Assembly (NCBI GenBank): GCA_040880025.1
Contig: JBBDJD010000001.1
Location: 1-64,000 of the forward strand
DNA: 64,000 bases
DNA from: RCIO01 sp040880025
Lineage (GTDB): Bacteria > Pseudomonadota > Alphaproteobacteria > Rhizobiales > Rhizobiaceae
Direction of reading: 5' to 3'
Below the pieces are notes generated by a model. The model was not told the DNA's origin. It made no database searches and worked only from the letters and a program-made list of their open reading frames with translations. The translations under genes and the position numbers were made by a program. This document shows, one piece after another, positions 28,204-37,811 of the stretch (positions are counted from its first letter, which is position 1; each line of letters starts with the position of its first letter).

Positions 28204-29028
28204 TCATTTGTTGAGCTTGCTGAGAAGTTCTGACTTCATGTCGAGCATATCTCGGACTGTCGAACACACTTGCCGTGCCGCGCCTGGGCTGTTCGCATAG
28301 CTATTGGCATGTGCGAGATCATCTCGCAAATCGCGAAACGCGTCGAATTTTGGTATCGCGATCTTATTGCTTACTGACAGCATTCGTCCCTTCATTATCA
28401 AAGTAGTTTTGTCGACGAACTGCGAATAGGCAACCGACTCGATATGCGCGTTTTTCTCCCTCGCTTCGTCGATCGCTTCGTTGATTTTCTTCCGACGACC
28501 GGGGCTCAGCAGATTCAGCCATTCCTGATCATCTGGCCAGCGTTGAGTGATGTTCCTGGCCATGACCATTTCGAAGCTGGTGATGAGCGCGAACAGGGCG
28601 GCACGGACCGGTAGCTGCTGAAGGTCAGAGAGACTGACGAGCCCGGCAATCCGGTCGCCCGCCACCACGAGGCGCGTTGGTCGCTCGTCGGCGACAGTGA
28701 TGAAATCCAGAATGCCGACATCGGCACCGATAACCATTACTTCGGAAAGCCGTTCGAATTCGTTCCCGATCTCGCTGCTGGGCGCGTCCTGTCCAAACCA
28801 CGATTCCGCCTTCCATAGGCCGATGATCTGGTCCGCATCGTTCACCACCGGCAGAAAACTGAACAGGTCACTGTTTCGCGCCATGACTTGATCAACACTG
28901 TCGGTGGAACGGCATGTCATCAGAGCGTCGCCGCGCGGCGTCATGATCATGTCGACGGTCAGGCTAGCCTGCACCTGACGCAGCATGTCGAATGTCATGC
29001 CGCCTTGATTTGCCCAGTTCGCTGGCAT
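28204..29028 (-). CDS. CBS-pair protein with a C-terminal HEPN-like domain, within the R-M operon
   Basis: A 274-residue protein. Residues ~20-150 form a CBS pair (LTVDMIMTPRGDAL, FLPVVNDADQIIGLWKAES, RLVVAGDRIAGLVSLSDLQ), a module that usually binds adenine nucleotides or SAM. The C-terminal ~120 residues are helical (ALFALITSFEMVMARNI) and end with FRDLRDDLAHANSYA, an R-x4-H motif like those of HEPN ribonucleases. It lies between hsdS (9 bases) and hsdR (18 bases), so it is surely co-expressed. Not a standard R-M subunit. A nucleotide-sensing RNase guard is a guess. Confidence 0.65.
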   Translation of the reverse strand: MPANWANQGGMTFDMLRQVQASLTVDMIMTPRGDALMTCRSTDSVDQVMARNSDLFSFLPVVNDADQIIGLWKAESWFGQDAPSSEIGNEFERLSEVMVIGADVGILDFITVADERPTRLVVAGDRIAGLVSLSDLQQLPVRAALFALITSFEMVMARNITQRWPDDQEWLNLLSPGRRKKINEAIDEAREKNAHIESVAYSQFVDKTTLIMKGRMLSVSNKIAIPKFDAFRDLRDDLAHANSYANSPGAARQVCSTVRDMLDMKSELLSKLNK

Positions 29029-29037
29029 TCCGCCGGC

Positions 29038-30174
29038 CTAGGTCAGTTCGCCTGCGAAGGCGCGATGTAATAGTGATTGTCGAAGGCCGACTAAGTTCTG
29101 CAGGTCGGCCTCATACCTACCGCGCAATTCTTCAACCCTGGTCGACAACTCCTCTGCCTTAGAAACGAAATCGGATCGTGCCGTCGCATCAGGGTAGGGA
29201 ATCGGAATCTGGTTCAGCTTCGCCTGATTGAGCTTCGGTTGGGCCATGCCGCTGACATAAGGCACAAGGGAGATTGAATTCAGGTACAGGCGGACGAACT
29301 CTTGGGTAGCTAAGTCCTCAAACCTGAGTATGTGGGCATGGTTGTTGACCCACGACCGGCCGCTGATCGAGAAGGCGATAGGATAGGTTCGCGCCAGAAG
29401 GTTCGCGCCATCTTCGGAAACCAACAGCAAATCTTCATCAAACAGGTAGTCAGCGACGTAGTCGACCACTCCAGAAGCGCCATAGTAGGGTACGTTGCCG
29501 GCCTTCCGCTTGCTCTTTGTTATCGGAACGCGTTTCCGATCTAGGTTTTCAGCTATGTCAGTGAGTGTTTTGGTCGGCCATTGGGCGAATTCGAAGGTCA
29601 ACGCTAGGAAGTTCTCTATCAACTCCCGCGCGCTCGCCAGATTGGCCTCCGCATTGGCGCGGGCGCGGTCCAGCCCCTCGAAAGCCTCGTCCAGAATGGC
29701 GACGATCCGCTGCTGTTCGTCGAGCGGCGGGAGCGGGATGCGAAGGGCCGCCAACTTTGATGCGTTGAATCCACCTTGCGCCGCCCCCTCCGTCCCCAGC
29801 GCGATTGTTTCCCAATATTCGGCAGTCTGAAAATACAGATTCAGAAAGCCGGAATTGGCCTCTCGCGCGTTTGGTCGAACCTTTATCAGATACGACGCAC
29901 AGACAGCGTCTGGCGCTTCCCGAATATAGAAGCTCTTGCCAGTGGTCGCGCCAGTTCGCGCGAACACGATATCTCCATCTTGAACTTTGTGCCGCGCGTG
30001 GTCCTTCTCTGACAAATCGCAGAATGGAACCTGCGCCCAATTTACCACGCCGTCCTGAATGTCGGTAATACGCAGGAAGCGCGGGCCAATTGGCTCCGTG
30101 CTTGCGCTTGCCGTGTAACCGTACTTGATGTCCGAAAGCTCGCCCAACGGTTTGACCACCCACCCCGCCTTCAC
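29038..30174 (-). CDS. hsdS: Type I restriction-modification specificity subunit
   Basis: A 378-residue S subunit with two target-recognition domains. The first, WVVKPLGELSDIKYGYTASA ... LRIPLPPLDEQQRIVAIL, is followed by a coiled-coil spacer. The second is KTLTDIAENLDRKRVPI ... LNQIPIPYPD, with a final long helix ending SLLHRAFAGELT. It sets the DNA sequence recognised by the M and R subunits. The GTG start at 30174 overlaps the hsdM stop (GTGA). Confidence 0.95.
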   Translation of the reverse strand: MKAGWVVKPLGELSDIKYGYTASASTEPIGPRFLRITDIQDGVVNWAQVPFCDLSEKDHARHKVQDGDIVFARTGATTGKSFYIREAPDAVCASYLIKVRPNAREANSGFLNLYFQTAEYWETIALGTEGAAQGGFNASKLAALRIPLPPLDEQQRIVAILDEAFEGLDRARANAEANLASARELIENFLALTFEFAQWPTKTLTDIAENLDRKRVPITKSKRKAGNVPYYGASGVVDYVADYLFDEDLLLVSEDGANLLARTYPIAFSISGRSWVNNHAHILRFEDLATQEFVRLYLNSISLVPYVSGMAQPKLNQAKLNQIPIPYPDATARSDFVSKAEELSTRVEELRGRYEADLQNLVGLRQSLLHRAFAGELT

Positions 30175-31621
30175 AGCATTCCCCGGATGTTCTCCAGGAT
30201 CGCCGCCGTCTCGGCGTCACGCGCCAGCATGGCGTCGATGACTTCCTCCGGGCTGCGCAGTTTTTCCGCCTCCGGCGCATTGGGGTTTTTCACCGACAGG
30301 TCGAACGTCACCTCGTCCAGATCGGCGCGGCTGACCGTCCAGCTTTTTGGCCCCTTGGCGAAATTCTTCTGCAGGGAGACGAATTCGGCCAGGTCGTTGT
30401 CGTTGAGCGGATTGGTCTTGCCCATGTTGCGGCCGGGGTCGAGCTGATAATACCATGTCTCGCGCGTCGCCTCGCCCTTCTCGAAGAACAGCACGACGGT
30501 CTTCACGCCCGCGCCCTGGAACGTGCCCTGCGGGCAGTCGAGAATGGTGTGCAGCCGGCAGGTGCCCAGCAGCTCCTTGCGCAGCGCCACGCTGGCATTG
30601 TCGGTATTGGACAGGAACGTGTTCTTGATAACGACAGCCGCGCGGCCGCCGGCGCGCAGCTTGCGGATGAAATGCTGCAGGAACAGATAGGCCGTCTCGC
30701 CGGTGCGGATGGGGAAGTTCTGTTGCACCTCCTTGCGCTCGCCGCCGCCGAACGGCGGATTGGCCAGCACGATGTCGTGGCGGTCCTTCTCCTGGATATC
30801 CATCACGTTCTCGTTGAGCGAGTTGGTGTGAAGGATGTTCGGCGCCTCTATGCCGTGCAGCACCATGTTCATGATGCCGATGATGTAGGCGAGCGACTTC
30901 TTCTCCTGGCCGTAGAAGGTATATTTCTGCAGCCGCTCGAAATCGCTGGCCGAAAGCTGCCCCTCCCGAAGGTAGTCGTAGGCCTCGCACAGGAAGCCGG
31001 CCGAGCCGACCGCGCCGTCATAGATCGTCTCGCCGATCTTGGGATCGGTGACCCTGATCATGGCCCGGATGAGGGGGCGGGGGGTGTAATATTCGCCGCC
31101 ATTGCGGCCGGCATTGCCCATGCGGCGGATACGGCTTTCGTAGAGCTGCGACAGTTCGTGCCGCTGGACTTGCGTGTTGAAGGAAAGCCCGTCCACCACC
31201 TCCAGCACGTCGCGCAATATGTAGCCCGAGCGGAACTTGTTGCGCAGCTCGGTGAAGATCTCGCCGATCTTGTAATTGATCGTATTGGCGTCGGCGTCGG
31301 AGTGCCGGAAGCGCCCGAGATAGGGAAACAGCTTCTGGTCGACGAAGGCGATCAGATCCTCGCCGATCAGCGCGGCATTGTGGTCGAATGCGCCGTCCTT
31401 CGTCTTCGGCGCCGCCCAGGCCCCCCAGCGGAATTCGCCCTCGATGACGGCGTGTAGTCCTTGTCCTTCAGCTCGGCGAGGTCGCGCCGCTCGCTTTCCA
31501 GATCGTCGAGATATTTGAGGAACAGCACCCAGGAAATCTGCTCGACATAGTCGAGCTCATTGGCGATGCCGTCCTCGGCCCTGAGCTGGCGCTCGATGGC
31601 GTTGAATGCTGCTTCGTACAT
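30171..31621 (-). pseudogene. hsdM: Type I DNA methyltransferase subunit with a frameshift
   Basis: ATG 31621 opens MYEAAFNAIERQLRAEDGIAN and reads to DLAELKDKDYTP near 31448. There the frame is lost; restoring one base before tcatcg gives VIEGEFRWGAWAAPKTKDG and the rest of HsdM. The second part holds GEYYTPRPLIRAMI, the SAM motif region YDGAVGSAGFL and the catalytic NPPF (IVLANPPFGGG). All conserved parts are present, so a single-base deletion at ~31447 is the only visible defect. The start is 33 bases after the recombinase gene. It is an inactive gene unless this is a sequencing error. Confidence 0.85.
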
Positions 31622-31654
31622 GCTGTGAATCGTTCCCCCTTCGCAGGGGGCGGA

Positions 31655-32779
31655 CTATGCCGCCTGTTTCTGCAGGTAGGCAACCACCCAGGCGATCGTC
31701 GCCGGATCGGGGGCGCCGGTTCCGATCGCGCGATCCCGCTCTTCGCCCGCTACGATGCGCCGGCCGATCTCGCGCATGACTTCGATGCGCCGATCAAGTG
31801 GAACTTCGCCGTAGGAGGTGAGGGTGGTCATCACGTCCTCATGGCCGACGGTCATGCTCCAGGCCTTGAAGTCTTCGGCCGTGCGGCAGTGCCTCTGGCC
31901 GAAGGCCGTCACGGTGTCCCGGATCGTGTGCGGGTTGGAATAGGGCAGGTCGGCCGCGGCGAACGCCTCACGGAAGATCCTGCGAACCGCGTCTGCGTTC
32001 GACCACATTTGGTGGCCCAATCCTGCCGGCGCGAAAAAGCCCTGTTCGTTGCGCCTGATTTCGGTCGCCTGGAACAGGGGATCATCAGGACCAAAGCCGC
32101 GGGTTTCGCGGAGATAGCGGACCCATTCGCAGACGATTTCGATGGCTTCCTCGCCGACCGGCAGGAACGGACCCACGATGGTCTTGCGCCGCTTGGTACG
32201 GACGTATCGGGCGTCCTGGTTGATCGTCCGCGCGTCGATGTCGACCAGCCCGACGCGCATGGAAGCAATGGCGTCGTCCCGCGCGCCGCTGACCAAGGCG
32301 AAGGCGACAACGGCGCGGTTGCGGCGCTCGATCTCGGTGCCTGCTGGCATGGAACGGATGACGTGCAGAACCTCGTCGATCGTGGCGACCTGTTTGGGCC
32401 GTTTTGCGCGTGCGATCCGCTGGTCGTTCGACGTGTCGTTGAAATAGTCGGCATCGGCATGCTTGACCGTACGCCGGTAGCCTGCCTGGTCCGCAAGCCA
32501 GATGTGGAATGCACGCAGCGCGCGCAGCCGGGAATTGATGGTAGATTTGGCCAGCGGCTTGCCGGTCCTAGGATGCAACCGCTCTATAAGATCGGCCTTG
32601 TATCGGCGGGCAAGCTCTATGTGGAACCGCGCGAAATCGCGGTACTTCGTGAACGCCTCGAAGTCCGCGATGTGCGCGGCGATCTGATCGATCGTGCTCT
32701 CCGTGCGGCCTTTGGCTTCGGACAGATGGAGCAGGTATTTGCGCTTGATGCGCTCGTTCTTCGGGTGGTGCCTACGCAT
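31655..32779 (-). CDS. Tyrosine recombinase (second integrase of the island)
   Basis: A 374-residue phage-integrase-like protein. An N-terminal SAM-like helical domain (KNERIKRKYLLHLSEAKGRT) is followed by the catalytic domain with Arg in VSGARDDAIASM, HTIRDTVTAFGQ, GHEDVMTTLTSYGE and the Tyr in TSYGE. HTIR replaces the usual HDLR. ATG 32779 overlaps the stop of the upstream HTH/zinc gene by 8 bases, showing translational coupling. With the two small HTH genes it forms a three-gene recombination module unlike the P4-type integrase at the right end. Confidence 0.88.
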   Translation of the reverse strand: MRRHHPKNERIKRKYLLHLSEAKGRTESTIDQIAAHIADFEAFTKYRDFARFHIELARRYKADLIERLHPRTGKPLAKSTINSRLRALRAFHIWLADQAGYRRTVKHADADYFNDTSNDQRIARAKRPKQVATIDEVLHVIRSMPAGTEIERRNRAVVAFALVSGARDDAIASMRVGLVDIDARTINQDARYVRTKRRKTIVGPFLPVGEEAIEIVCEWVRYLRETRGFGPDDPLFQATEIRRNEQGFFAPAGLGHQMWSNADAVRRIFREAFAAADLPYSNPHTIRDTVTAFGQRHCRTAEDFKAWSMTVGHEDVMTTLTSYGEVPLDRRIEVMREIGRRIVAGEERDRAIGTGAPDPATIAWVVAYLQKQAA

Positions 32780-33278
32780 GGGATTGTGAAGCCTCCTTTT
32801 TGTGAACATTTCCGACGGCATTCGTCGTGTCGTTTGATGTTCCGGAGGCCGGTACGACGCTGAGCTCAAGGACGGTCGAAAGTTCGGCAAGGCGTCGTGC
32901 GGAAAATCCCTTGCACATGACAGTTGAGCATTCGCAGCAGAGTGCGCGCAACGTGCCGAAGCGATCGTTCATGGGGTGATATTCGACGGCGTCGAATGCG
33001 GGCTTGCGCGGCACCCGGCAGGCGAAGCAGAACAGCTCATCAAGGGCGCACGGCGTCTTCGTGCCGCGCTGCTTCTGTTCGAACTCGACAGCATCGGCGC
33101 CAAGCACCAGCATTGGCTTCTCGTCCTTGAGCGCAGGTAGTTTTCCGTCCCGGATCCAGCGGCGAACCGTGTTGCGATGCACGCCGGCCATTCTGGAAAT
33201 CTCGTAGGTTGTGTAGTTGCGGTTCTTCTTTGGGCGAACGCGCCAGCGCCGCCGGCGCGATTTGCGGGGGCTCTCCAT
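32772..33278 (-). CDS. HTH and zinc-ribbon protein coupled to the recombinase
   Basis: A 168-residue protein. A basic start (MESPRKSRRRRWRVRPKK) leads to a helix-turn-helix (NYTTYEISRMAGVHRNTVRRW, with IRDGKLPAL) of the excisionase/MerR kind. Two Cys pairs (CFAC and CCEC, about 34 residues apart) could bind zinc. It overlaps the recombinase by 8 bases and probably regulates or directs recombination. The open frame extends upstream, but ATG 33278 gives the natural start. Confidence 0.75.
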   Translation of the reverse strand: MESPRKSRRRRWRVRPKKNRNYTTYEISRMAGVHRNTVRRWIRDGKLPALKDEKPMLVLGADAVEFEQKQRGTKTPCALDELFCFACRVPRKPAFDAVEYHPMNDRFGTLRALCCECSTVMCKGFSARRLAELSTVLELSVVPASGTSNDTTNAVGNVHKKEASQSHA

Positions 33279-33291
33279 CACGGAGCAGCCC

Positions 33292-33498
33292 TTAATCCGA
33301 CGTGGAGCGCCGGCGATGCGACGACAGCCAGGTGTCGAGATCGTCGGGGTCGAACAGAACGACGCGCCCGATCCGGATGTAAGGAGCTCCGCCGCCGGAG
33401 ACGCGAAGCTTTTCAAGTGTGGATTTTGCGAGGCCGGTGTAGGCCGCAGCCTGTTTCGTGCGCAGCCAGGGCCGCTTGGCAGCGTGGTAAGTCGTCAT
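33292..33498 (-). CDS. AlpA-like excisionase / DNA-binding protein
   Basis: A 68-residue winged helix protein: WLRTKQAAAYTGLAKSTLEKL, then GGAPYIRIGRVVLFDPDDLDTWL, the standard form of the HTH_17/excisionase group. It lies 13 bases before the HTH/zinc gene on the same strand and starts the recombination module. Confidence 0.88.
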   Translation of the reverse strand: MTTYHAAKRPWLRTKQAAAYTGLAKSTLEKLRVSGGGAPYIRIGRVVLFDPDDLDTWLSSHRRRSTSD

Positions 33499-33588
33499 CT
33501 GCTGTCACCCAATTCGTGATTGCGATGGGCAACAGGTTGCGAAGGTTGGCGCTGGGAAATAGTCCTCGACGATTATTTCGTGCGTCGA

Positions 33589-35301
33589 TTAATTGTGATG
33601 ATTTTTCGGTCGCCCGGCTCTGGTCCACGAGGCCTTGGCTTCTGGGATTTTCTCAAGTGCATTGATCCACGCCCTGTCGAAATCCGCGCGCGTAATTCCA
33701 AATCGCTTGATTGCCTCCATGCGGAGCTTGGCTTTTGATTTCGGTCGTTCTTGGGGCGAGTCGCGCATTGTGTTCTCCAGCCATTTGCGGCAGTCGAGCG
33801 GCTTGCCTCGGGAGAACGGGAATATCCGTTTTAGGGCGGCCTGTTCGATCAGGATTCGGTCCCAGCGCGGCTCCGCTTCCCCGAAGGGCTTAAGAGTGCC
33901 CCACAGACCTTCGCCGGCATCGTCGACAAAACTCACGTAGTGACCCTCACCGTCAAGATCGACCGTCGCCAATTCCCAGTACTCTGCTGGAATCCGCTCT
34001 CGCAGCTTCTCAGGACCAATACCGGTTGCCGCAAGCGTCCCAAGAGCAAGCTGCTCAAAAAGCGTGATCGCGCCTTGTTCGTCGAGACCTTCTGCATCGA
34101 TGTCGTCGGTAAGCGTCTCCTGCCCCTCGCATCCCACCCACAGGCATGCTTCAAAAAGACTCCAGCGACGGTCGTCAGCCGGGAACGTGTGTCGCGTGCC
34201 GGTAGCGTAGGTGAGACTGGGGCTCCGCGGCGCCGGCCACAGTCTGACCATGTCTGAACGCGACAGCTTCAGGTCGGTATAAACAGGTTCGAGGGAACTG
34301 CGACACAGATAGTCGGCGCCATCGACCTTGTGAGCGATCCCAAGATAAGCCCATTCCACCCTGTCGATGGTCACAACGTCGCCAGCGTGATCGACAGCAG
34401 TCATCGCCAGGTCTCCCTCGCCGAGCCGCCGCCACAGATCCTGTCGGGCCAGTGTAGGTGAAGCCCGTTTGTTATTTCCGCCCTCCAGGTCGAGACAACT
34501 CAGGATGCCTATTGTTGCAACTGTGGGCTCATGCCGTTGCCGGACCTCACTGGCTGTCACTTCGTACCACTGTCGTCCTCCATCGAGCGGAATTCGACGT
34601 CTTTCCGTGTGCCAATCATGGCACCGCCGCGTGTAGAGATGCCAGTTCTCGCGCACTCGTCGCGGGTCTCTCCAGAGGATCCAGGCGATGGCCATTGGAA
34701 GCGTCCAGAACGGCTCGACCATCGGATCCAGCGCGCTGTCAGGGGGCTCACTTGCCAACGGCTTCATGCCCCAGGCCGCGGCGTGCGCTTCGGCCTCGGA
34801 TGGGCTGAGCAAACCATCCATTGCAAGGCCGATCAGGAAATCCTGTGCTCGAGACAGGATCAATTCGCGCGCCAGCTTCAAGCTTCCCAGCGGGGGGAGG
34901 CGTGTATTCAGTTGCCGTTCCCCGACAAACAGCGAGTGCCCAGCGAGTTTGTCGAGATAGTCGCTGTGGCCGGCCGGAACACCATCCCTAAGGAACAGAT
35001 GAGGTGCAAAAGCTTCCTGCCACTCGCGCTCTGGGATGATGAGCCTCTCGCCCGTGGAATCGAGAGTTGCGACGGCTTTCAGGTGCCCAAGTCGGAAGGA
35101 ATTGCAGAAGAGTTCCCGCTCCCGGTCGACTATGGACTCGACTTCGGCGCGGTGCACGGCCTGCCGCTCTGCAGGGAGGGATCTAGTGAGGGATGCCACG
35201 TCGAGTTCAGAGAAGGGATCGTGCGCGTTCCAGACCGCTGACCGGAATCGACCGAACGCGTCACGCAACGGGACAAATCCCTGAGGAACCAGATCCGTCA
35301 T
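33589..35301 (-). CDS. Large hypothetical protein of the island
   Basis: A 570-residue soluble protein with no recognised domain. Visible features are a central Trp-rich part (VEPFWTLPMAIAWILWRDPRRVRENW), several Asp/Glu-rich segments, and a helical basic C-terminus (KSKAKLRMEAIKRFGITRADFDRAW) reminiscent of DNA-linked accessory proteins. There is no signal peptide or TM helix. It lies 90 bases upstream of the excisionase module, on the same strand. Codon pattern is normal, so it is a real gene. Confidence 0.75.
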   Translation of the reverse strand: MTDLVPQGFVPLRDAFGRFRSAVWNAHDPFSELDVASLTRSLPAERQAVHRAEVESIVDRERELFCNSFRLGHLKAVATLDSTGERLIIPEREWQEAFAPHLFLRDGVPAGHSDYLDKLAGHSLFVGERQLNTRLPPLGSLKLARELILSRAQDFLIGLAMDGLLSPSEAEAHAAAWGMKPLASEPPDSALDPMVEPFWTLPMAIAWILWRDPRRVRENWHLYTRRCHDWHTERRRIPLDGGRQWYEVTASEVRQRHEPTVATIGILSCLDLEGGNNKRASPTLARQDLWRRLGEGDLAMTAVDHAGDVVTIDRVEWAYLGIAHKVDGADYLCRSSLEPVYTDLKLSRSDMVRLWPAPRSPSLTYATGTRHTFPADDRRWSLFEACLWVGCEGQETLTDDIDAEGLDEQGAITLFEQLALGTLAATGIGPEKLRERIPAEYWELATVDLDGEGHYVSFVDDAGEGLWGTLKPFGEAEPRWDRILIEQAALKRIFPFSRGKPLDCRKWLENTMRDSPQERPKSKAKLRMEAIKRFGITRADFDRAWINALEKIPEAKASWTRAGRPKNHHN

Positions 35302-35834
35302 GGTTCGGCATCATATGCTACCGCTTTCGGCGGGCAACCATCACGCACCACGGTTGGAGGCTGGATAGGGTGCGTAGCCCCGGGCGCGCGCCAGGAGCAG
35401 ACGCTGGCGCCGAGGTGTCGAACGTCTGATTTGGGGCCGCTAACGGACCGGCTGCTTCTGGCATCCAACATACGACAGCGGACGTTCAGCCCTACGGGGA
35501 CTGGGCCAGGTCGTTCTGGATCACTCATGCAGCTGCAACGGCGTGTGTAGCCGTCATTGAGCAGCGGACCGGATAGCGACCGGGTATCATCGCCGGCGTT
35601 CGTGGTTGAACTGCAGGCCCGTCTCCCTTAAGTATAAAACATTCCCTCGCCATTTCGCGAGAACTAGAGACACCGAAACTGTCGGCGTGCGCCAAACCGC
35701 AGCGGCAATCTCGGTGAACCTGCCAATTCCAAGTTGTTGGTGGGGTCTCGCGGTTCTTGCCGTCTGTAGCGGCCGTGCTCCGGCATATCCGAGGCGCTGT
35801 GCTACGCCTATCACCGTCCAACAAGGGGACCATT
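35302..35834. other. Divergent promoter region, no gene seen
   Basis: About 530 bases between the minus-strand 570-residue gene and the plus-strand RF3 operon. It has lower GC patches (ttaagtataaaacattccc at 35628-35646) but no convincing open frame. It probably holds both promoters. Confidence 0.4.
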
Positions 35835-36182
35835 TTGTCCAGACGATCCAAGAACTCGATTCAACATGCAGACTTCCACCCGACCACCGTTGATGTGCTC
35901 GGTTCCGGGCCAGCGCCTATTGTGTCGCGCGAGAATCCCGCTGAATCACATGATTACCGGCCAGGCAGTCACCGTATCGCCCTTCGCCAAGGCATGGACG
36001 ACGGCATCGCAGAATCGCTGCTACGCTACGTGAACGAGTTTGGCCAGGGCAAGGGCACTGCCCTCGTCGAAGATGGGGCCATTTTGCTTGAGTTTCAGTT
36101 TCGCGACGATCGCGACCTGCTGAAGCGCCAGTTCAGTAACCTTTTCGAATGTTCGGAGGCCGACCGTGGCCGCGGCCTCTGA
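35835..36182 (+). CDS. Small hypothetical protein at the head of the RF3 operon
   Basis: About 115 residues from TTG 35835, which follows AAGGGGA at 6 bases. The C-terminal half looks folded (GMDDGIAESLLRYVNEFGQG, KGTALVEDGAILLEFQF, RDLLKRQFSNLFECSE). It overlaps the RF3-like gene start by 17 bases, suggesting coupling. No family recognised. Confidence 0.5.
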   Translation: MSRRSKNSIQHADFHPTTVDVLGSGPAPIVSRENPAESHDYRPGSHRIALRQGMDDGIAESLLRYVNEFGQGKGTALVEDGAILLEFQFRDDRDLLKRQFSNLFECSEADRGRGL

Positions 36183-37791
36183 AGCTCGAAATCAGGTCCG
36201 GAATGAGCAGGCTGTCGACTGCTCCGGTGATGCCAACTCCAGTTCCCGGCGCACATTCGCCATTATCTCGCATCCGGATGCCGGCAAGACGACACTGACC
36301 GAAAAGCTCCTGCTGGGCAGCGGTTCCATCCGTCTGGCCGGAGAAGTCAAGGCGCGCGGGGAGAGGCGGAGGACGCGGTCGGACTGGATGGAGATCGAGC
36401 AGAAGCGGGGCATTTCGATCTCCAGCTCTGTCATGACATTCGAGCATGACGGGCTAACAATGAACTTGCTCGACACGCCGGGCCACTCGGATTTCAGCGA
36501 AGACACCTTCCGCACCCTTACCGCCGTCGATTCCGCCATCATGGTGATCGATGCCGCAAAAGGTATTGAAAGCCAGACCTGGAAGCTGTTCGAGGTCTGC
36601 CGTATGCGCGACATCCCGATCATGACCTTCATCAACAAGGTAGACCGGGAAGGCCGCGAACCGCTTGACCTGCTCGACGAGATCATGGAGAGGCTCGCAC
36701 TCGACGTCGCTCCGCTGTCGTGGCCGATCGGAATGGGGGTCGATTTCCAAGGGGTGCTCGATCTCGCTGGCGGCTCAATGGTGCTCCCGGACGGGTCGCC
36801 TGCCGCCATCCTCTGGGCCGAGGATTCCCCTCTATCCTCCGACTGCGACCTCCGAAAAGACCGTGTCTTTGGCCCCTCACTTGAAGGGCTCGATATCGTG
36901 CGGGCTTCGCTCCCCGCATTCGATCCCGCAAGTTACCTGGAGGGCCACCAGACTCCAGTCTTTTTCGGTTCGGCTTTGAGGAACGTCGGCGTACGGCAGC
37001 TATTGCATGCGCTGGCGACACATTCCCCTTGCCCGCGGCCACAGCCTGCGACGCCCGCACCAATCGATCCGAACGATAGTGAGGTCAGCGGCTTCGTCTT
37101 CAAGGTGCAGGCCAACATGGACCCCAACCACCGTGATCGCATTGCCTTCGTCCGCCTCTGTTCGGGGAGGTTCACGCGCGGGATGAAGCTGAAGAATGCG
37201 CGAAGTGGTAGGGAACTCAAGGTGCCGAACCCGATGTTCTTCTTCGCGCGCGAGCGAGAGCTTGCCGAGGAAGCCGTAGCAGGCGACATCGTCGGGATCC
37301 CCAACCACGGCACACTCAGCGTCGGCGATACGCTGACCGAAGGTTCCGAGCGGATCGTATCCGGAATTCCCAATTTCGCCCCCGAAATCATTCGGCGCGT
37401 CAGGATCGTCGACACGTCGAAGATGAAGCAGCTGTCGAAGGCGATGGACGACCTTTCCGAAGAAGGTGTCATTCAGGTTTTCCGTCCAATCATCGGCTCG
37501 ACATGGTTTGTCGGCGCGGTCGGCCCACTTCAATTCGACGTTCTTGTCGCGCGCGCAGCTGCGGAATACGGAGTGGATGTCATGCTTGAGGCGTCTCCGT
37601 TCGAGACGGCCAGGTGGTTCCGATCGGAAGACAAGGAAGTTCTTGGGCGCTTCACGAGCGCTGAACGTCCGTCGATTACGGAGGATCGCTCCGGTGAACC
37701 CGTCTATTTCGCGCGCAACGAATGGGAGCTCGATCGGACCCGGCGGGACTGGCCTGACATCGAGTTCACCGCCACCCGCGAGCGCGGGTGA
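36166..37791 (+). CDS. prfC: Peptide chain release factor 3-like GTPase
   Basis: A 541-residue translational GTPase. Its G motifs are AIISHPDAGKTTLTEKLLL (P-loop, ~33-50), DTPGHSDFSEDT (G3) and FINKVDREGR (G4), followed by RF3-type domains II and III (PNPMFFFARERELAEEAVAGDIVGIPN, VGAVGPLQFDVL). RF3 recycles RF1/RF2 from ribosomes. It starts at GTG 36166 after a GGAGG site. Being on an island and in an operon with macro and RES genes, it may be a specialised copy and not the housekeeping one. Confidence 0.9.
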   Translation: MAAASEARNQVRNEQAVDCSGDANSSSRRTFAIISHPDAGKTTLTEKLLLGSGSIRLAGEVKARGERRRTRSDWMEIEQKRGISISSSVMTFEHDGLTMNLLDTPGHSDFSEDTFRTLTAVDSAIMVIDAAKGIESQTWKLFEVCRMRDIPIMTFINKVDREGREPLDLLDEIMERLALDVAPLSWPIGMGVDFQGVLDLAGGSMVLPDGSPAAILWAEDSPLSSDCDLRKDRVFGPSLEGLDIVRASLPAFDPASYLEGHQTPVFFGSALRNVGVRQLLHALATHSPCPRPQPATPAPIDPNDSEVSGFVFKVQANMDPNHRDRIAFVRLCSGRFTRGMKLKNARSGRELKVPNPMFFFARERELAEEAVAGDIVGIPNHGTLSVGDTLTEGSERIVSGIPNFAPEIIRRVRIVDTSKMKQLSKAMDDLSEEGVIQVFRPIIGSTWFVGAVGPLQFDVLVARAAAEYGVDVMLEASPFETARWFRSEDKEVLGRFTSAERPSITEDRSGEPVYFARNEWELDRTRRDWPDIEFTATRERG

Positions 37792-37811
37792 AGTGCTGCA
37801 GGAGAAGCGAT

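Noticed and set aside
26566..28233. 555-codon plus-strand frame over hsdR
   Set aside because: Antisense shadow; hsdR has all its motifs on the other strand.
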